Positions 25,893-33,840 of a stretch of 64,000 nucleotides of DNA are shown piece after piece. Positions within the stretch are counted from its first letter, which is position 1; each line of letters starts with the position of its first letter. The stretch is taken from NCBI GenBank assembly GCA_013314775.1, contig JABUFB010000008.1, forward strand, positions 124,001 to 188,000. Reading direction: 5' to 3'. The stretch comes from Armatimonadota bacterium. Lineage in GTDB: Bacteria; Armatimonadota; Zipacnadia; Zipacnadales; JABUFB01. A program made the position numbers and the translations under genes. The notes under the pieces are model-generated. The model ran no database searches. It was not told the DNA's origin and worked only from the letters and a program-made list of their open reading frames with translations.

Positions 25893-27212
25893 CTAGCCTT
25901 TGGCTGCCTTGATCTGCTCCTCAAGGACCTCCACGGCCAGCTTTATCTGTTGCTCGTGCCAGTCTTTGTACTTGATCCGCTCGCCGTCCACCAGCTCGGG
26001 TTCCGGGAAGAAACGATCCGGTTTGACCCCGCGCTTGCCCTCCTCGTACTCTAGACTGATATCACGGTGATTCGGCGTCAGGTACACGGCGGTTGAGAGC
26101 ACCAGCGCGGAGCCGTCATTGAGTTCCGCCACCGTCTGAACCTTGGACTTGCCGAAAGTGTTCTGCCCGACGACAAGCGCCCGTTTGCGGTCCTGCAGGC
26201 ATGCGGCGACGATCTCCGAGGCTGAAGCGCTGCCGCGGTCTACGAGGACAACCATGGGAAGCGAGGGATCCACCAGCGTGCCGGGGCGCGCATTGAGCGG
26301 CTGAGGCTCGCGACCGCGCTCCTTCACATAGACCACCGGTCCGCCGTCCATGAACATGCTAGCCACCGAGACGGCGACGTCCAGCAGTCCTCCCCCGTCA
26401 ATGGACAGGTCGAACACCAGTCCGCGCATGCCCTGGGCTTTGAGGTCGTTCAGGGCGTCGCGCAAGGCGGGTTCGGACTGCTTGTTGAAGCTCCTGAGCC
26501 AGACGTAGCCGATCTGATTCTCCAACATGCGGTGCTCCACCACGGGCACCTTGATCTCAGCGCGGGTCAGGGTGACCTCCAGCAGCTTGTCCACCCCGTT
26601 GCGGCGCAGGCCCAGCTTGACTTCGGTCCCACGCTTGCCCCGAATCCGGTTTACCACCGCCTGCAGCGACATGCCTTTGGTGGGAACGCCATCGACAGTC
26701 AGGATAACGTCTTCGGGATGCAGATCGGCCTTGGATGCCGGGCCTTCGGGTAAGATGGAGCTGATGAAGACCTCCGTGGCTCCTTCTTCACCCACGGTGC
26801 GGCTCTCGAGTACTGCCCCGATGCCGTCGAAATGCCCGGAAGTCTCCTCCTGGAATTCTTGGTACTCCTCGGGAGTATAGAAGCGGGTATACGGGTCATC
26901 CAGAGAGCCAAGCATGCCCCGGATTGCGCCGTAGGTCAGCTTCTTGTCGTCCTCCACCTCGTACACGAACTGCTTCTTGACCCGCTCACGGACCTCCCAG
27001 AATGTCTGGAGTGGGCGCAGGTCGGAAGCCGCGGGCACCAGGGAGGCGTCCTCGATCTGCAACACTCCCGGAATTGCTTGAACGATCCGCGCCGCGACCG
27101 TCAATACACCGTCCACTCCCATGGCGTGACGGACCAGCATCCCGCCTGCGAAAGAGAGGAGCGCTATCAGGAAAACGATGCCGATTTGATACTTGCCTGA
27201 TGCTTTCAGCAC
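25893..27212 (-). CDS. ctpA: S41-family carboxy-terminal processing protease
   Basis: 439 residues from a GTG at 27212 (AGGA seven bases upstream). An N-terminal membrane helix anchors the enzyme outside the cytoplasm. A PDZ domain (about 110-200) precedes the S41 core; the catalytic pair is Ser330 in RGSASASE and Lys355 in GQNTFGK, 25 residues apart as in Prc/CtpA. It likely trims envelope proteins, perhaps the peptidase encoded upstream. Order ftsE-ftsX-M23 peptidase-ctp is a recurrent cluster in bacteria. Confidence 0.93.
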   Translation of the reverse strand: MLKASGKYQIGIVFLIALLSFAGGMLVRHAMGVDGVLTVAARIVQAIPGVLQIEDASLVPAASDLRPLQTFWEVRERVKKQFVYEVEDDKKLTYGAIRGMLGSLDDPYTRFYTPEEYQEFQEETSGHFDGIGAVLESRTVGEEGATEVFISSILPEGPASKADLHPEDVILTVDGVPTKGMSLQAVVNRIRGKRGTEVKLGLRRNGVDKLLEVTLTRAEIKVPVVEHRMLENQIGYVWLRSFNKQSEPALRDALNDLKAQGMRGLVFDLSIDGGGLLDVAVSVASMFMDGGPVVYVKERGREPQPLNARPGTLVDPSLPMVVLVDRGSASASEIVAACLQDRKRALVVGQNTFGKSKVQTVAELNDGSALVLSTAVYLTPNHRDISLEYEEGKRGVKPDRFFPEPELVDGERIKYKDWHEQQIKLAVEVLEEQIKAAKG

Positions 27213-27346
27213 GTTGCTGTCCTGCCTTTGTAGTAGTCTGCACCGGCGACCGGCGCAGGTAACTGTGATCTCACAAAATGATTGCACGCCAAACTCTGCG
27301 CTGCTTTTCAGACGGCATCCAACCCGCGTTAGTTCGCCGCAGAAGG

Positions 27347-28525
27347 TCAGAAACCCACGGGGTTGACCGCACTGCCGTTCCTGTAGACGGTCCAGTGCAG
27401 GTGGTTGCCGGTGCTCCAGCCAGTGCTGTCCACGGCGGCGATGGGCTGGCCGCGTGACACGCGCTGACCCGGTGAGACCTGGATGCTGCCCCGCTGGCAG
27501 TGGGCGTACATGGTGGAAACGCCGCTGCCGTGGTCGATGACCACCGTGAGACCGTAGGCCGGCTGCCAGCCTGCCGAAATCACGGTCCCGCTGTCAGCGG
27601 CCCGGATCGTTGAGCCCCCGGGCGCACTGATGTCTATGCCATTGTGGAACCTGCGCGTTCGCAGGATCGGGTGGATGCGGTATCCGAAGGAGCTCGTGAT
27701 CGGTCCCGCAACTGGCTTGAGCAGACTTCCGCTCCAGGCGCCTTCGTGGCGGTAGCGACCAACCCCGCGTGCAATGGCGGCCAGCTGCGCCTCGATGGCC
27801 CTGGAAGCAGCCACCTGGGCCTGGTACTGGCGCTCTGCCTCGGCAAGGTCATTCAGCGCGCGGTCCCGCAGCACCTTGGCCTCGGCCGCCTTGGCCGCCA
27901 CCAGTTTCCTCTCGCGCGCCACCTTGGCCTCCAGTTCCTTCTGCTCCGCCTCTTTCTTCTCCAGGAGCGCCTGTTGCCGCTCGATTTTCGCCCGGTCGGA
28001 AGCGAACACCGTCAGGGTCTGCTCATCCCAGGCACACAGTTGTTTGGTGAATTCTGTGCGGCTGGCGAAGTCCTCGAAGCTCGTGGACCGCAGGACGACC
28101 TCCAGATAGCACGGTTCCTGCTGCCGGAACAGGGACAGAATGCGTTCGGACATGGCTTTCTGATGCTTGGCGAGCCGCGCACGCGCCTCGGCAAGCTCCC
28201 GGCGCACGACGATGAGTTCCTCGCGAGTCTGTTCGAGGCGTCGCCGTGCCCGGCTGAGGCGGGACTCGGCGGCAGCCAGTTCCTGCTGTGCGTCGATCAG
28301 TTCGTTCTTCGCCTCGTGTGCCGCCTCGCGCTTCCGGACAATCTCCTGCTTCGCGGCGGCGACCTTCTTCTTGGCACCCTCCAGGCGACCTTTGAGTGTG
28401 CTCCGATTGGCTGCGAAGCCATGGGATGCGGCGATCAGGCATGCGAGCACGATCGACATGAGAGCGGCCGAGATGCGCCGAATGCGGGCAGGTTGTGTGG
28501 TGTTCAAGGCAATCACCTCGGACAT
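27347..28525 (-). CDS. envC: EnvC-like M23 peptidase / amidase activator
   Basis: 392 residues. Signal peptide (to about 39), long coiled coil (45-255), then LytM/M23 domain (265-392). The zinc motif is intact: His294-x3-Asp298 and HLH (375-377), so unlike E. coli EnvC it could be a working endopeptidase. The ATG directly follows the ftsX stop codon, so the two are co-translated. FtsEX is expected to hold the coiled coil and switch the peptidase during division. Confidence 0.92.
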   Translation of the reverse strand: MSEVIALNTTQPARIRRISAALMSIVLACLIAASHGFAANRSTLKGRLEGAKKKVAAAKQEIVRKREAAHEAKNELIDAQQELAAAESRLSRARRRLEQTREELIVVRRELAEARARLAKHQKAMSERILSLFRQQEPCYLEVVLRSTSFEDFASRTEFTKQLCAWDEQTLTVFASDRAKIERQQALLEKKEAEQKELEAKVARERKLVAAKAAEAKVLRDRALNDLAEAERQYQAQVAASRAIEAQLAAIARGVGRYRHEGAWSGSLLKPVAGPITSSFGYRIHPILRTRRFHNGIDISAPGGSTIRAADSGTVISAGWQPAYGLTVVIDHGSGVSTMYAHCQRGSIQVSPGQRVSRGQPIAAVDSTGWSTGNHLHWTVYRNGSAVNPVGF

Positions 28526-29401
28526 CTAGACGGTGCGCAGGTACTGGCGAATGCCCGCCAGACTGCCCACTGCCCCGAAGACCGCTCCCGTCAACACGAC
28601 CCCTGCACCGAAGAGCACCAGGAAGTCGGTGGTGGTGTAAAGCGAAACAAACTGTAGATTCTGCTCAGCATAGGCTTCAAGATAGATATAACCAGTCATA
28701 ACGCCAATCGCGGCCACGAGGCCTCCCATGACCCCCTGGAACAGGCCTTCGAGCAGGAAGGGCAGGCGGATGAACCACCGCGTGGCGCCCACAAGCTGCA
28801 TGATCCTGATCTCACGCCGGCGAGCGTAGATCGTCAACCGGATCGTTGTGCTGATCACGGTCAGGGTGGCCAAGATGAGTATAGCGCCCACTACCAGACC
28901 GGAGATTTTCACCCCACGTGCGACGGTCAGGATTTTCTCGGTGATCTGTTCGGGATACCAGGCCTTCCCGATGCCCTCCACCTTACCCGCTGCTTCGGCA
29001 ACAGCGCCGATCTCTTCGGGGTCTGACACGTAGACCAGAATGGTGTCAGGCAGCGGATTTCCCATGGCCTTGAGCATATCAAGGTCGAAGTTCCACTTCT
29101 TCGCCAGGTTCTCCAGTGCCTCCTCACGGGTGACGAACTTTGTGTCCTTCACCCGCATATCCAGCAGGAGCGCGGCCTCCACGTCAGCCGGATCTGCGCC
29201 CTCATCCAGTTCGCAAGTGATCACGGCGGACTGGGCCTCGAGGGCCGCCATGTGATGCAGGTTTATTGCCACCAGAGCGAACGAGCCGAGGATCGCGAGC
29301 GCCACCGCCACGTTGGTAATCGCCGCCATGGTGACCAGCGGATTGCGCCGAATTGCCGATGATGCCTGGCTTGCCAGGAATTCGAAGGTATTAAGAGACA
29401 T
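28526..29401 (-). CDS. ftsX: Cell division ABC-like permease FtsX
   Basis: 291 residues with four membrane helices (one near 24-47, three in the C-terminal 125 residues) and the outer loop between helices 1 and 2 that contacts the coiled-coil peptidase partner. Motif RRREIRIMQLVGAT follows helix 2 as in the family. The start overlaps the ftsE end by 11 bases. Acts with FtsE to gate septal wall hydrolysis. Confidence 0.95.
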   Translation of the reverse strand: MSLNTFEFLASQASSAIRRNPLVTMAAITNVAVALAILGSFALVAINLHHMAALEAQSAVITCELDEGADPADVEAALLLDMRVKDTKFVTREEALENLAKKWNFDLDMLKAMGNPLPDTILVYVSDPEEIGAVAEAAGKVEGIGKAWYPEQITEKILTVARGVKISGLVVGAILILATLTVISTTIRLTIYARRREIRIMQLVGATRWFIRLPFLLEGLFQGVMGGLVAAIGVMTGYIYLEAYAEQNLQFVSLYTTTDFLVLFGAGVVLTGAVFGAVGSLAGIRQYLRTV

Positions 29402-30074
29402 CGTAAGTCCCAGTCTGATCGTCGCGGACCAGTGTGCCGCGTACCAGGTTCACAACGCGCTTGCGCAGGCGATCAACGATGTATTTGTCGTGCGTTGCCA
29501 TGAGCACTGTTGTGCCTGTCTCGGAAATATGCGACAGGAGTTCGACGATGTCCCAGGACGTGTCTGGGTCGAGATTGCCGGTGGGTTCGTCACACAGCAG
29601 AACTGGCGGGCCGTTGACGAGAGCCCGGGCGATGCAGACCCGCTGCTGTTCGCCCCCCGACAGTTCGGTTGGGAAAGATGCCGCTTTCTCTCCAAGCCCC
29701 ACAAGCTCCAGGCTTATTGGCACTTTGCGATGTTTCTCACGGCGGGTTGCACCCAGCACGTCCAGCGCAAAGCCCACGTTCTCCCACACCGTCATGTCCG
29801 GCAGAAGGCGAAAATCCTGGAAAACGATGCCGATCTTGCGGCGCAGGAAGGGGACTTTGGTAGCGGGTAGCTGCGCCACGTCCTGGCCGTCGAAGACCAC
29901 GCGGCCGGAAGTGGGTGCAAGCTCGCGGTAGATCAGCTGCAGCAGCGTCGACTTCCCGCTGCCCGAGCTCCCCACGATGAAGCAGAACTCACCTCGGCCG
30001 ACATGCAGGGTCACATCGTTCAAGGCCTGCACGCCAGACGGGTAGACGACGCTAACGCCCTCGAGGTGAATCAT
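29391..30074 (-). CDS. ftsE: Cell division ATP-binding protein FtsE
   Basis: 227 residues, ABC ATPase. Walker A GSSGSGKST is at about 36-44, signature LSGGEQQRV, Walker B VLLCDEPTGNLD, and the switch His in MATHDKYIV. The sequence HLEGVSVVYPSGVQALNDV is typical of FtsE. First gene of the four-gene cluster ftsE-ftsX-envC-ctpA, preceded by a good promoter. Confidence 0.96.
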   Translation of the reverse strand: MIHLEGVSVVYPSGVQALNDVTLHVGRGEFCFIVGSSGSGKSTLLQLIYRELAPTSGRVVFDGQDVAQLPATKVPFLRRKIGIVFQDFRLLPDMTVWENVGFALDVLGATRREKHRKVPISLELVGLGEKAASFPTELSGGEQQRVCIARALVNGPPVLLCDEPTGNLDPDTSWDIVELLSHISETGTTVLMATHDKYIVDRLRKRVVNLVRGTLVRDDQTGTYDVS

Positions 30075-30135
30075 CTGTTACGTCCTTCAGCAATTCCTGC
30101 GATGAAAGCTGCAATCATTGCGCCCACAGGGACGA

Positions 30136-30164
30136 AGTATAACAGACGTGGCATGCCCCCGCAA
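30136..30164 (-). promoter_or_regulatory. ftsE: Sigma70-type promoter of the ftsE cluster
   Basis: On the minus strand TTGCGG (30159-30164), 17-base spacer, TATACT (30136-30141), about 60 bases upstream of the ftsE ATG. Confidence 0.6.
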
Positions 30165-30230
30165 CCTTTCGCGGTCAGGATTGGCAATTATCCTATGGAA
30201 TCTTTGTTCCAATAACCGGCGCTGGGCAGA

Positions 30231-32108
30231 CTAGAACGGCCAGCCCTGGACCATTTGAGACAGCGCGAAAGCAAGGCCGGCGCGAGTGATAATCCCGTCC
30301 CGCACCAGTTCGGGAGGGCAATCGGGCAGCGCAGAACCTTCGGGCAGCGCGCGGCCGATGTACTCCCACAGCTTTTCGGCCTGAAGTGGGCCATCCGGGT
30401 TCAGGGTCTCCACATCCTCCAGCGGAATGATGCCCCGCGTGATGCACTCCTGTATGCCTGCCGACCACCACTTGCCTTTGAGACGTTCGGGCATGGTGAA
30501 CTGAACTTCCGGAGCGCCTTCAGGGGCAGGGAGAATGGCCAGTGCCCGGGCGATCACCACGGCACCTTCGGCGACGGTGGCGGTGTTGGCTGCGCCAAAC
30601 TCGGTTTCGCTGATCCCCCTGAAAATCCCCATGCGCACGAGTCCGCGCACAGCGTCATAGGCCACGTGGTCCGGGGGGACATCGTCGAAATCCCGGTTCA
30701 TGGGGAATGCTTCCAGCCGGAACTTGAGTTGCCATCGCCGCCATTCGTCGTATAGGCCCAGTTCACGCGCACGCACACCGCCGAGGTCGGCCCCCTGCTT
30801 GATGAGAGTTGCCTGAAGCTCTCGCAGCCGCGGCTGGCCCAGCGACGGGTCGTTCCCCTGGCCGACTTCCCACGGGCCCAGGGAATCTCGCACCGCGATG
30901 GCCGCTGCAGTGCCCGCGGCGTGACCCAGAGCATAGCAGGTGGGCTGGATGCGAAGTGACGAGTGGGCCACGTGGTCGGCTGAGATCGGCCTGCCGGCGA
31001 CCAACAGGTTGTCAACGCCTTGCGGCAGCAGGCACCGGTAGGGGATGTCGTACGGCTGCTTCAGCCGGATGATCGTGGCTTTCGTGCCCTTCGGATCATG
31101 GATGTCCACGTCGTAGTCGTTACGCGCGATCACGTCCACACGGCGAGCATACATGCGCCCTGGGTTGATGATCTGGTCGCCAGTGAGCACCGTCGCCCCG
31201 TGGATGCGTCGTGTCTCGCGCACCCCGATCTGTTCCGGCATGGCCACGAGATAAGCGTTCTCGAACCCCGGCACGTTCTTGCGCAGGTCAGCCACCGCCT
31301 GCAGCACCGCTTGGCGCCCGGCTATGGTGGCCGCGGTGAGGTCCTCGCCGTTGATCCCGCTGTAGCCCTGGATGCGGGTCATATTCAGCGTGACCTCGCC
31401 AGGGTTCGGGTTCCAGCAGAAGCTGGCCCAGTAGTTCTCCATCCCTGGCCACTGCATGAGCGAACCACCCTTGTAGGTGACGCCGCCCATGCGGAAGATC
31501 ATGGTCATCGGCTGGGGCTCTCCGGTCTCGTCCGAACCCACCTCGAAGGGCACACCAGACCAAGCCGCAAGATCCGCATCGCCGGTGCAGTCGATGAACA
31601 CTTTCGCATTGACGCGCTGCAGGCCTGTTTTGTTGTGGATAATAAGCCCCTCAATGCTCCGGCGCTCTTTCCCTTGCCAGGGCCGGCCCGGGCCCGTGAT
31701 GCACGCCACGCCCCGGGTATGGAAGAGCACTTTAGCGCCGGATTCCGCCACCAGTTCATCAAGCGCGACGCGCATCAGGTTCGGGTCAAAAGCCGCGCCT
31801 TTGCGGGCCGAGAGGGTATCCAATCTGTGCAGGACTTCACGGAAAATGCCGCCCGAGTAGCGGTAGGGCATGAATATATTCACGCTGGCTGCCGTGCCCA
31901 TGCCGCCGAGGTAGCCGTACTGCTCGATGAGCAGCGTGTCCGATCCATTGCGCGCGGCGGCGATGGCAGCGGCGGTCCCCGCTGGTCCTCCACCCAGCAC
32001 ACAGACATCCACCGTGTAATCAGCCGGCATGACGCTGAAGTCCGGCAGGGACGCACACTGCGATGCTGTTGGCAGGACGAGCATCAGAACCGCCCATGTG
32101 AGACGCAC
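30231..32108 (-). CDS. Secreted FAD-dependent oxidoreductase with C-terminal SLH-like repeats
   Basis: 625 residues from a GTG at 32108 (AAGGAG eight bases upstream). A signal peptide covers residues 1-20. The FAD motif GGGPAG is at 39-44 with the LLIEQYGYLGGMG continuation, and the closure VDNLLVAGRPISADHVAHSS appears later, so it is a paralogue of the enzyme at 13103. After about residue 475, FDDVPPDHVAYDAVRGLVRM with GIFRG reads as an S-layer homology repeat, and a second one (WWSAGIQECITRGIIP) follows. Probably a cell-surface oxidoreductase. Divergent from a secretin-like gene. Confidence 0.82.
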   Translation of the reverse strand: MRLTWAVLMLVLPTASQCASLPDFSVMPADYTVDVCVLGGGPAGTAAAIAAARNGSDTLLIEQYGYLGGMGTAASVNIFMPYRYSGGIFREVLHRLDTLSARKGAAFDPNLMRVALDELVAESGAKVLFHTRGVACITGPGRPWQGKERRSIEGLIIHNKTGLQRVNAKVFIDCTGDADLAAWSGVPFEVGSDETGEPQPMTMIFRMGGVTYKGGSLMQWPGMENYWASFCWNPNPGEVTLNMTRIQGYSGINGEDLTAATIAGRQAVLQAVADLRKNVPGFENAYLVAMPEQIGVRETRRIHGATVLTGDQIINPGRMYARRVDVIARNDYDVDIHDPKGTKATIIRLKQPYDIPYRCLLPQGVDNLLVAGRPISADHVAHSSLRIQPTCYALGHAAGTAAAIAVRDSLGPWEVGQGNDPSLGQPRLRELQATLIKQGADLGGVRARELGLYDEWRRWQLKFRLEAFPMNRDFDDVPPDHVAYDAVRGLVRMGIFRGISETEFGAANTATVAEGAVVIARALAILPAPEGAPEVQFTMPERLKGKWWSAGIQECITRGIIPLEDVETLNPDGPLQAEKLWEYIGRALPEGSALPDCPPELVRDGIITRAGLAFALSQMVQGWPF

Positions 32109-32204
32109 AAGCAACACTCCTTCGGACAGAACGCGTGGAACCGCACCAGCAATGGTAGCAGCCTGAAAGCAGGCGGGCAAGCTTCCGGCCGTCAGGCAGC
32201 CCGC

Positions 32205-32234
32205 TTGCGAAGCGCCTGGAACTGTGGGTATCAT
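32205..32234 (+). promoter_or_regulatory. Sigma70-type promoter of the secretin-like gene
   Basis: TTGCGA (32205-32210), 18-base spacer, TATCAT (32229-32234), 57 bases before the GTG start at 32292, within the 183-bp divergent region. Confidence 0.5.
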
Positions 32235-32291
32235 TCCAACGTCCTTGTAAACGCGGGGCATCGTTTGCGTGTTCCGCAGGAGGCTGGGCCC

Positions 32292-33404
32292 GTGAAAAGC
32301 CTGGTAGTGGCAGTCACGCTGGCACTAAGCGCCCCGATTTTCGCACAGATCGACGGGATGGTCGTCATTCCCTTGAAATGGATGGACGCCACAACACTCG
32401 CCGCGATGCTCGGCGGGGAGGCGCCCACGCAGGAGCAGCTCACCAGTAGCCGCCAGGAGTGGGTGAACCACTTCGCGCGCACCCTGGTTCGCGGTCTGCC
32501 GGAAGAGATCGACTCCATCGAGCCCCGCTGGCAATATGGGGCCACCGCATTCGTATCGGCGTCGGAGCAGGTCCGCCAGGGACAGCAGCAAGGGGTGTCC
32601 GCTTTGCTGCCTGCCGGCCTGTACGGTCCACCGGTGGCCTTGGCCGACCAGAACGCAATCCTCGCGCGAGGCACCCCTGCGGCCATCGACCAGTTGCGCG
32701 AAATCATCCACCTGCTCGATGTGAAGCCGCGAATGGTCAACATCGAAGCGCGCCTTGTGGATGCTCCCGCTTCGCGCACTGACGAGTGGGGCATCGACTT
32801 CGGCCGGCGCTTCGCGGACATGGTGATCAGCACCAGCGGGAACCTGCCCGGCGGCGGCCTTCAGGTGGTACAGCGTGACAGGGATGGCTGGACGGCCGCG
32901 GGAGTTGACCGTCGCGAGACCACCGGACAGGCCGTGACCGGCGCGTCAATCACCGCAACCAACAACATCCCGGCTATCATTACCATGGGCCGGATGCTGC
33001 CGTACTTCACGTCCGAAGTCACCTACGACGAGGCCGGCCGCCGGTTTGTACAGACGCGCGTGGACGCCATCTTCATCGGCACCGAACTTTTCGTCCAGCC
33101 GCGTATCAACAATAACGACACCGTGACCATGCTGATCCGGCCCACCTTCATCGAAGGCGCAGGGAGCATCATTGGGCCCAACGGAGTAGCGGTCCCGATA
33201 ACCCAGACCGTGGGCACGGAGACATTGGTCACCGTCCCTGACGGCGCCACGCTACAGATTGCAGGATTCGAGCGCGGACTCGACGAATACAACACTCGAT
33301 TCAGCGGCGCGCTGAAGATGATCAACGCCCGGGTTGAATCTCATCCCGCGCTGTTCGTAACGCCGCGCATCATACACGACCTCGAGGAGCCAGGCGATCG
33401 GTAA
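32292..33404 (+). CDS. Short secretin-like protein
   Basis: 370 residues from a GTG with AGGAGG eight bases upstream. A signal peptide (to about 18) is followed by a region with an NIEARLVD strand and the GIDFG segment of secretins, then the beta domain: NNIPAIITMGRMLPYF, ELFVQPRINNNDTVTMLIRP, VTVPDGATLQIAGF and ALFVTPRII. The N0/N1 ring-building domains of type II secretins are short or absent. It could form a small outer-membrane pore or be a degenerate relative. Followed 17 bp later by a TM1266-like gene. Confidence 0.75.
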   Translation: MKSLVVAVTLALSAPIFAQIDGMVVIPLKWMDATTLAAMLGGEAPTQEQLTSSRQEWVNHFARTLVRGLPEEIDSIEPRWQYGATAFVSASEQVRQGQQQGVSALLPAGLYGPPVALADQNAILARGTPAAIDQLREIIHLLDVKPRMVNIEARLVDAPASRTDEWGIDFGRRFADMVISTSGNLPGGGLQVVQRDRDGWTAAGVDRRETTGQAVTGASITATNNIPAIITMGRMLPYFTSEVTYDEAGRRFVQTRVDAIFIGTELFVQPRINNNDTVTMLIRPTFIEGAGSIIGPNGVAVPITQTVGTETLVTVPDGATLQIAGFERGLDEYNTRFSGALKMINARVESHPALFVTPRIIHDLEEPGDR

Positions 33405-33421
33405 CTAAGGGAGGAAATCGA

Positions 33422-33685
33422 ATGGCAAATGCATGCGGCTGGATCGTTGCACTGAGAGTCGACTCGCGGGTCGACAATGCGGTGAAGGTGCAAGATATCC
33501 TCACCAAGCACGGCTGCAAGATCAAGGTGCGCCTTGGACTGCACGAGACATCGCAGGACTACTGCGCCAACTACGGGCTGATCGTGCTGCACTGCTGCGG
33601 GTCTGAGGAGGAGGTCGGCGAGATCGTCAATGACCTCAACGCAGTGGACGGAGTGCGTGCAAAGTCTATGAGCATGGACATATAA
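33422..33685 (+). CDS. TM1266-like ACT-fold protein
   Basis: 87 residues with a beta-alpha-beta-beta-alpha-beta plan. The segments KIKVRLGL, GLIVLHCCGSEEEV and DGVRAKSMSM match the small ACT-like TM1266 family, first annotated as iron-only hydrogenase system regulators. No hydrogenase or maturase is in the window, so that role is unproven here. An AGGGAGG site precedes the ATG. Probably co-transcribed with the secretin-like gene. Confidence 0.65.
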   Translation: MANACGWIVALRVDSRVDNAVKVQDILTKHGCKIKVRLGLHETSQDYCANYGLIVLHCCGSEEEVGEIVNDLNAVDGVRAKSMSMDI

Positions 33686-33713
33686 GAGGACAGAGCCGGG
33701 GTTTCAGTTCACT

Positions 33714-33753
33714 CGCGGGGCACCGGTCTGTGTGGCTGAGACGGTGCCCTGCG
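33714..33753. terminator. Hairpin between convergent genes
   Basis: CGCGGGGCACCG (33714-33725) pairs with CGGTGCCCTGCG (33742-33753), twelve pairs with one G-T wobble, loop 16. It lies between stops at 33685 (plus) and 33841 (minus). No long U-tract. Confidence 0.5.
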
Positions 33754-33840
33754 GAGCCGATTGTCGGTGGCCACCGGGGGAACGGCCTTTGCGTTCGCGC
33801 TGAGACGAACTCGGCGGCTTTACCGAATGCCTGCAACCCC

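Noticed and set aside
31020-32291. Long N-terminal extension of the secretin-like frame
   Set aside because: It runs antisense through the FAD oxidoreductase; the GTG at 32292 with AGGAGG and a signal peptide is the real start.
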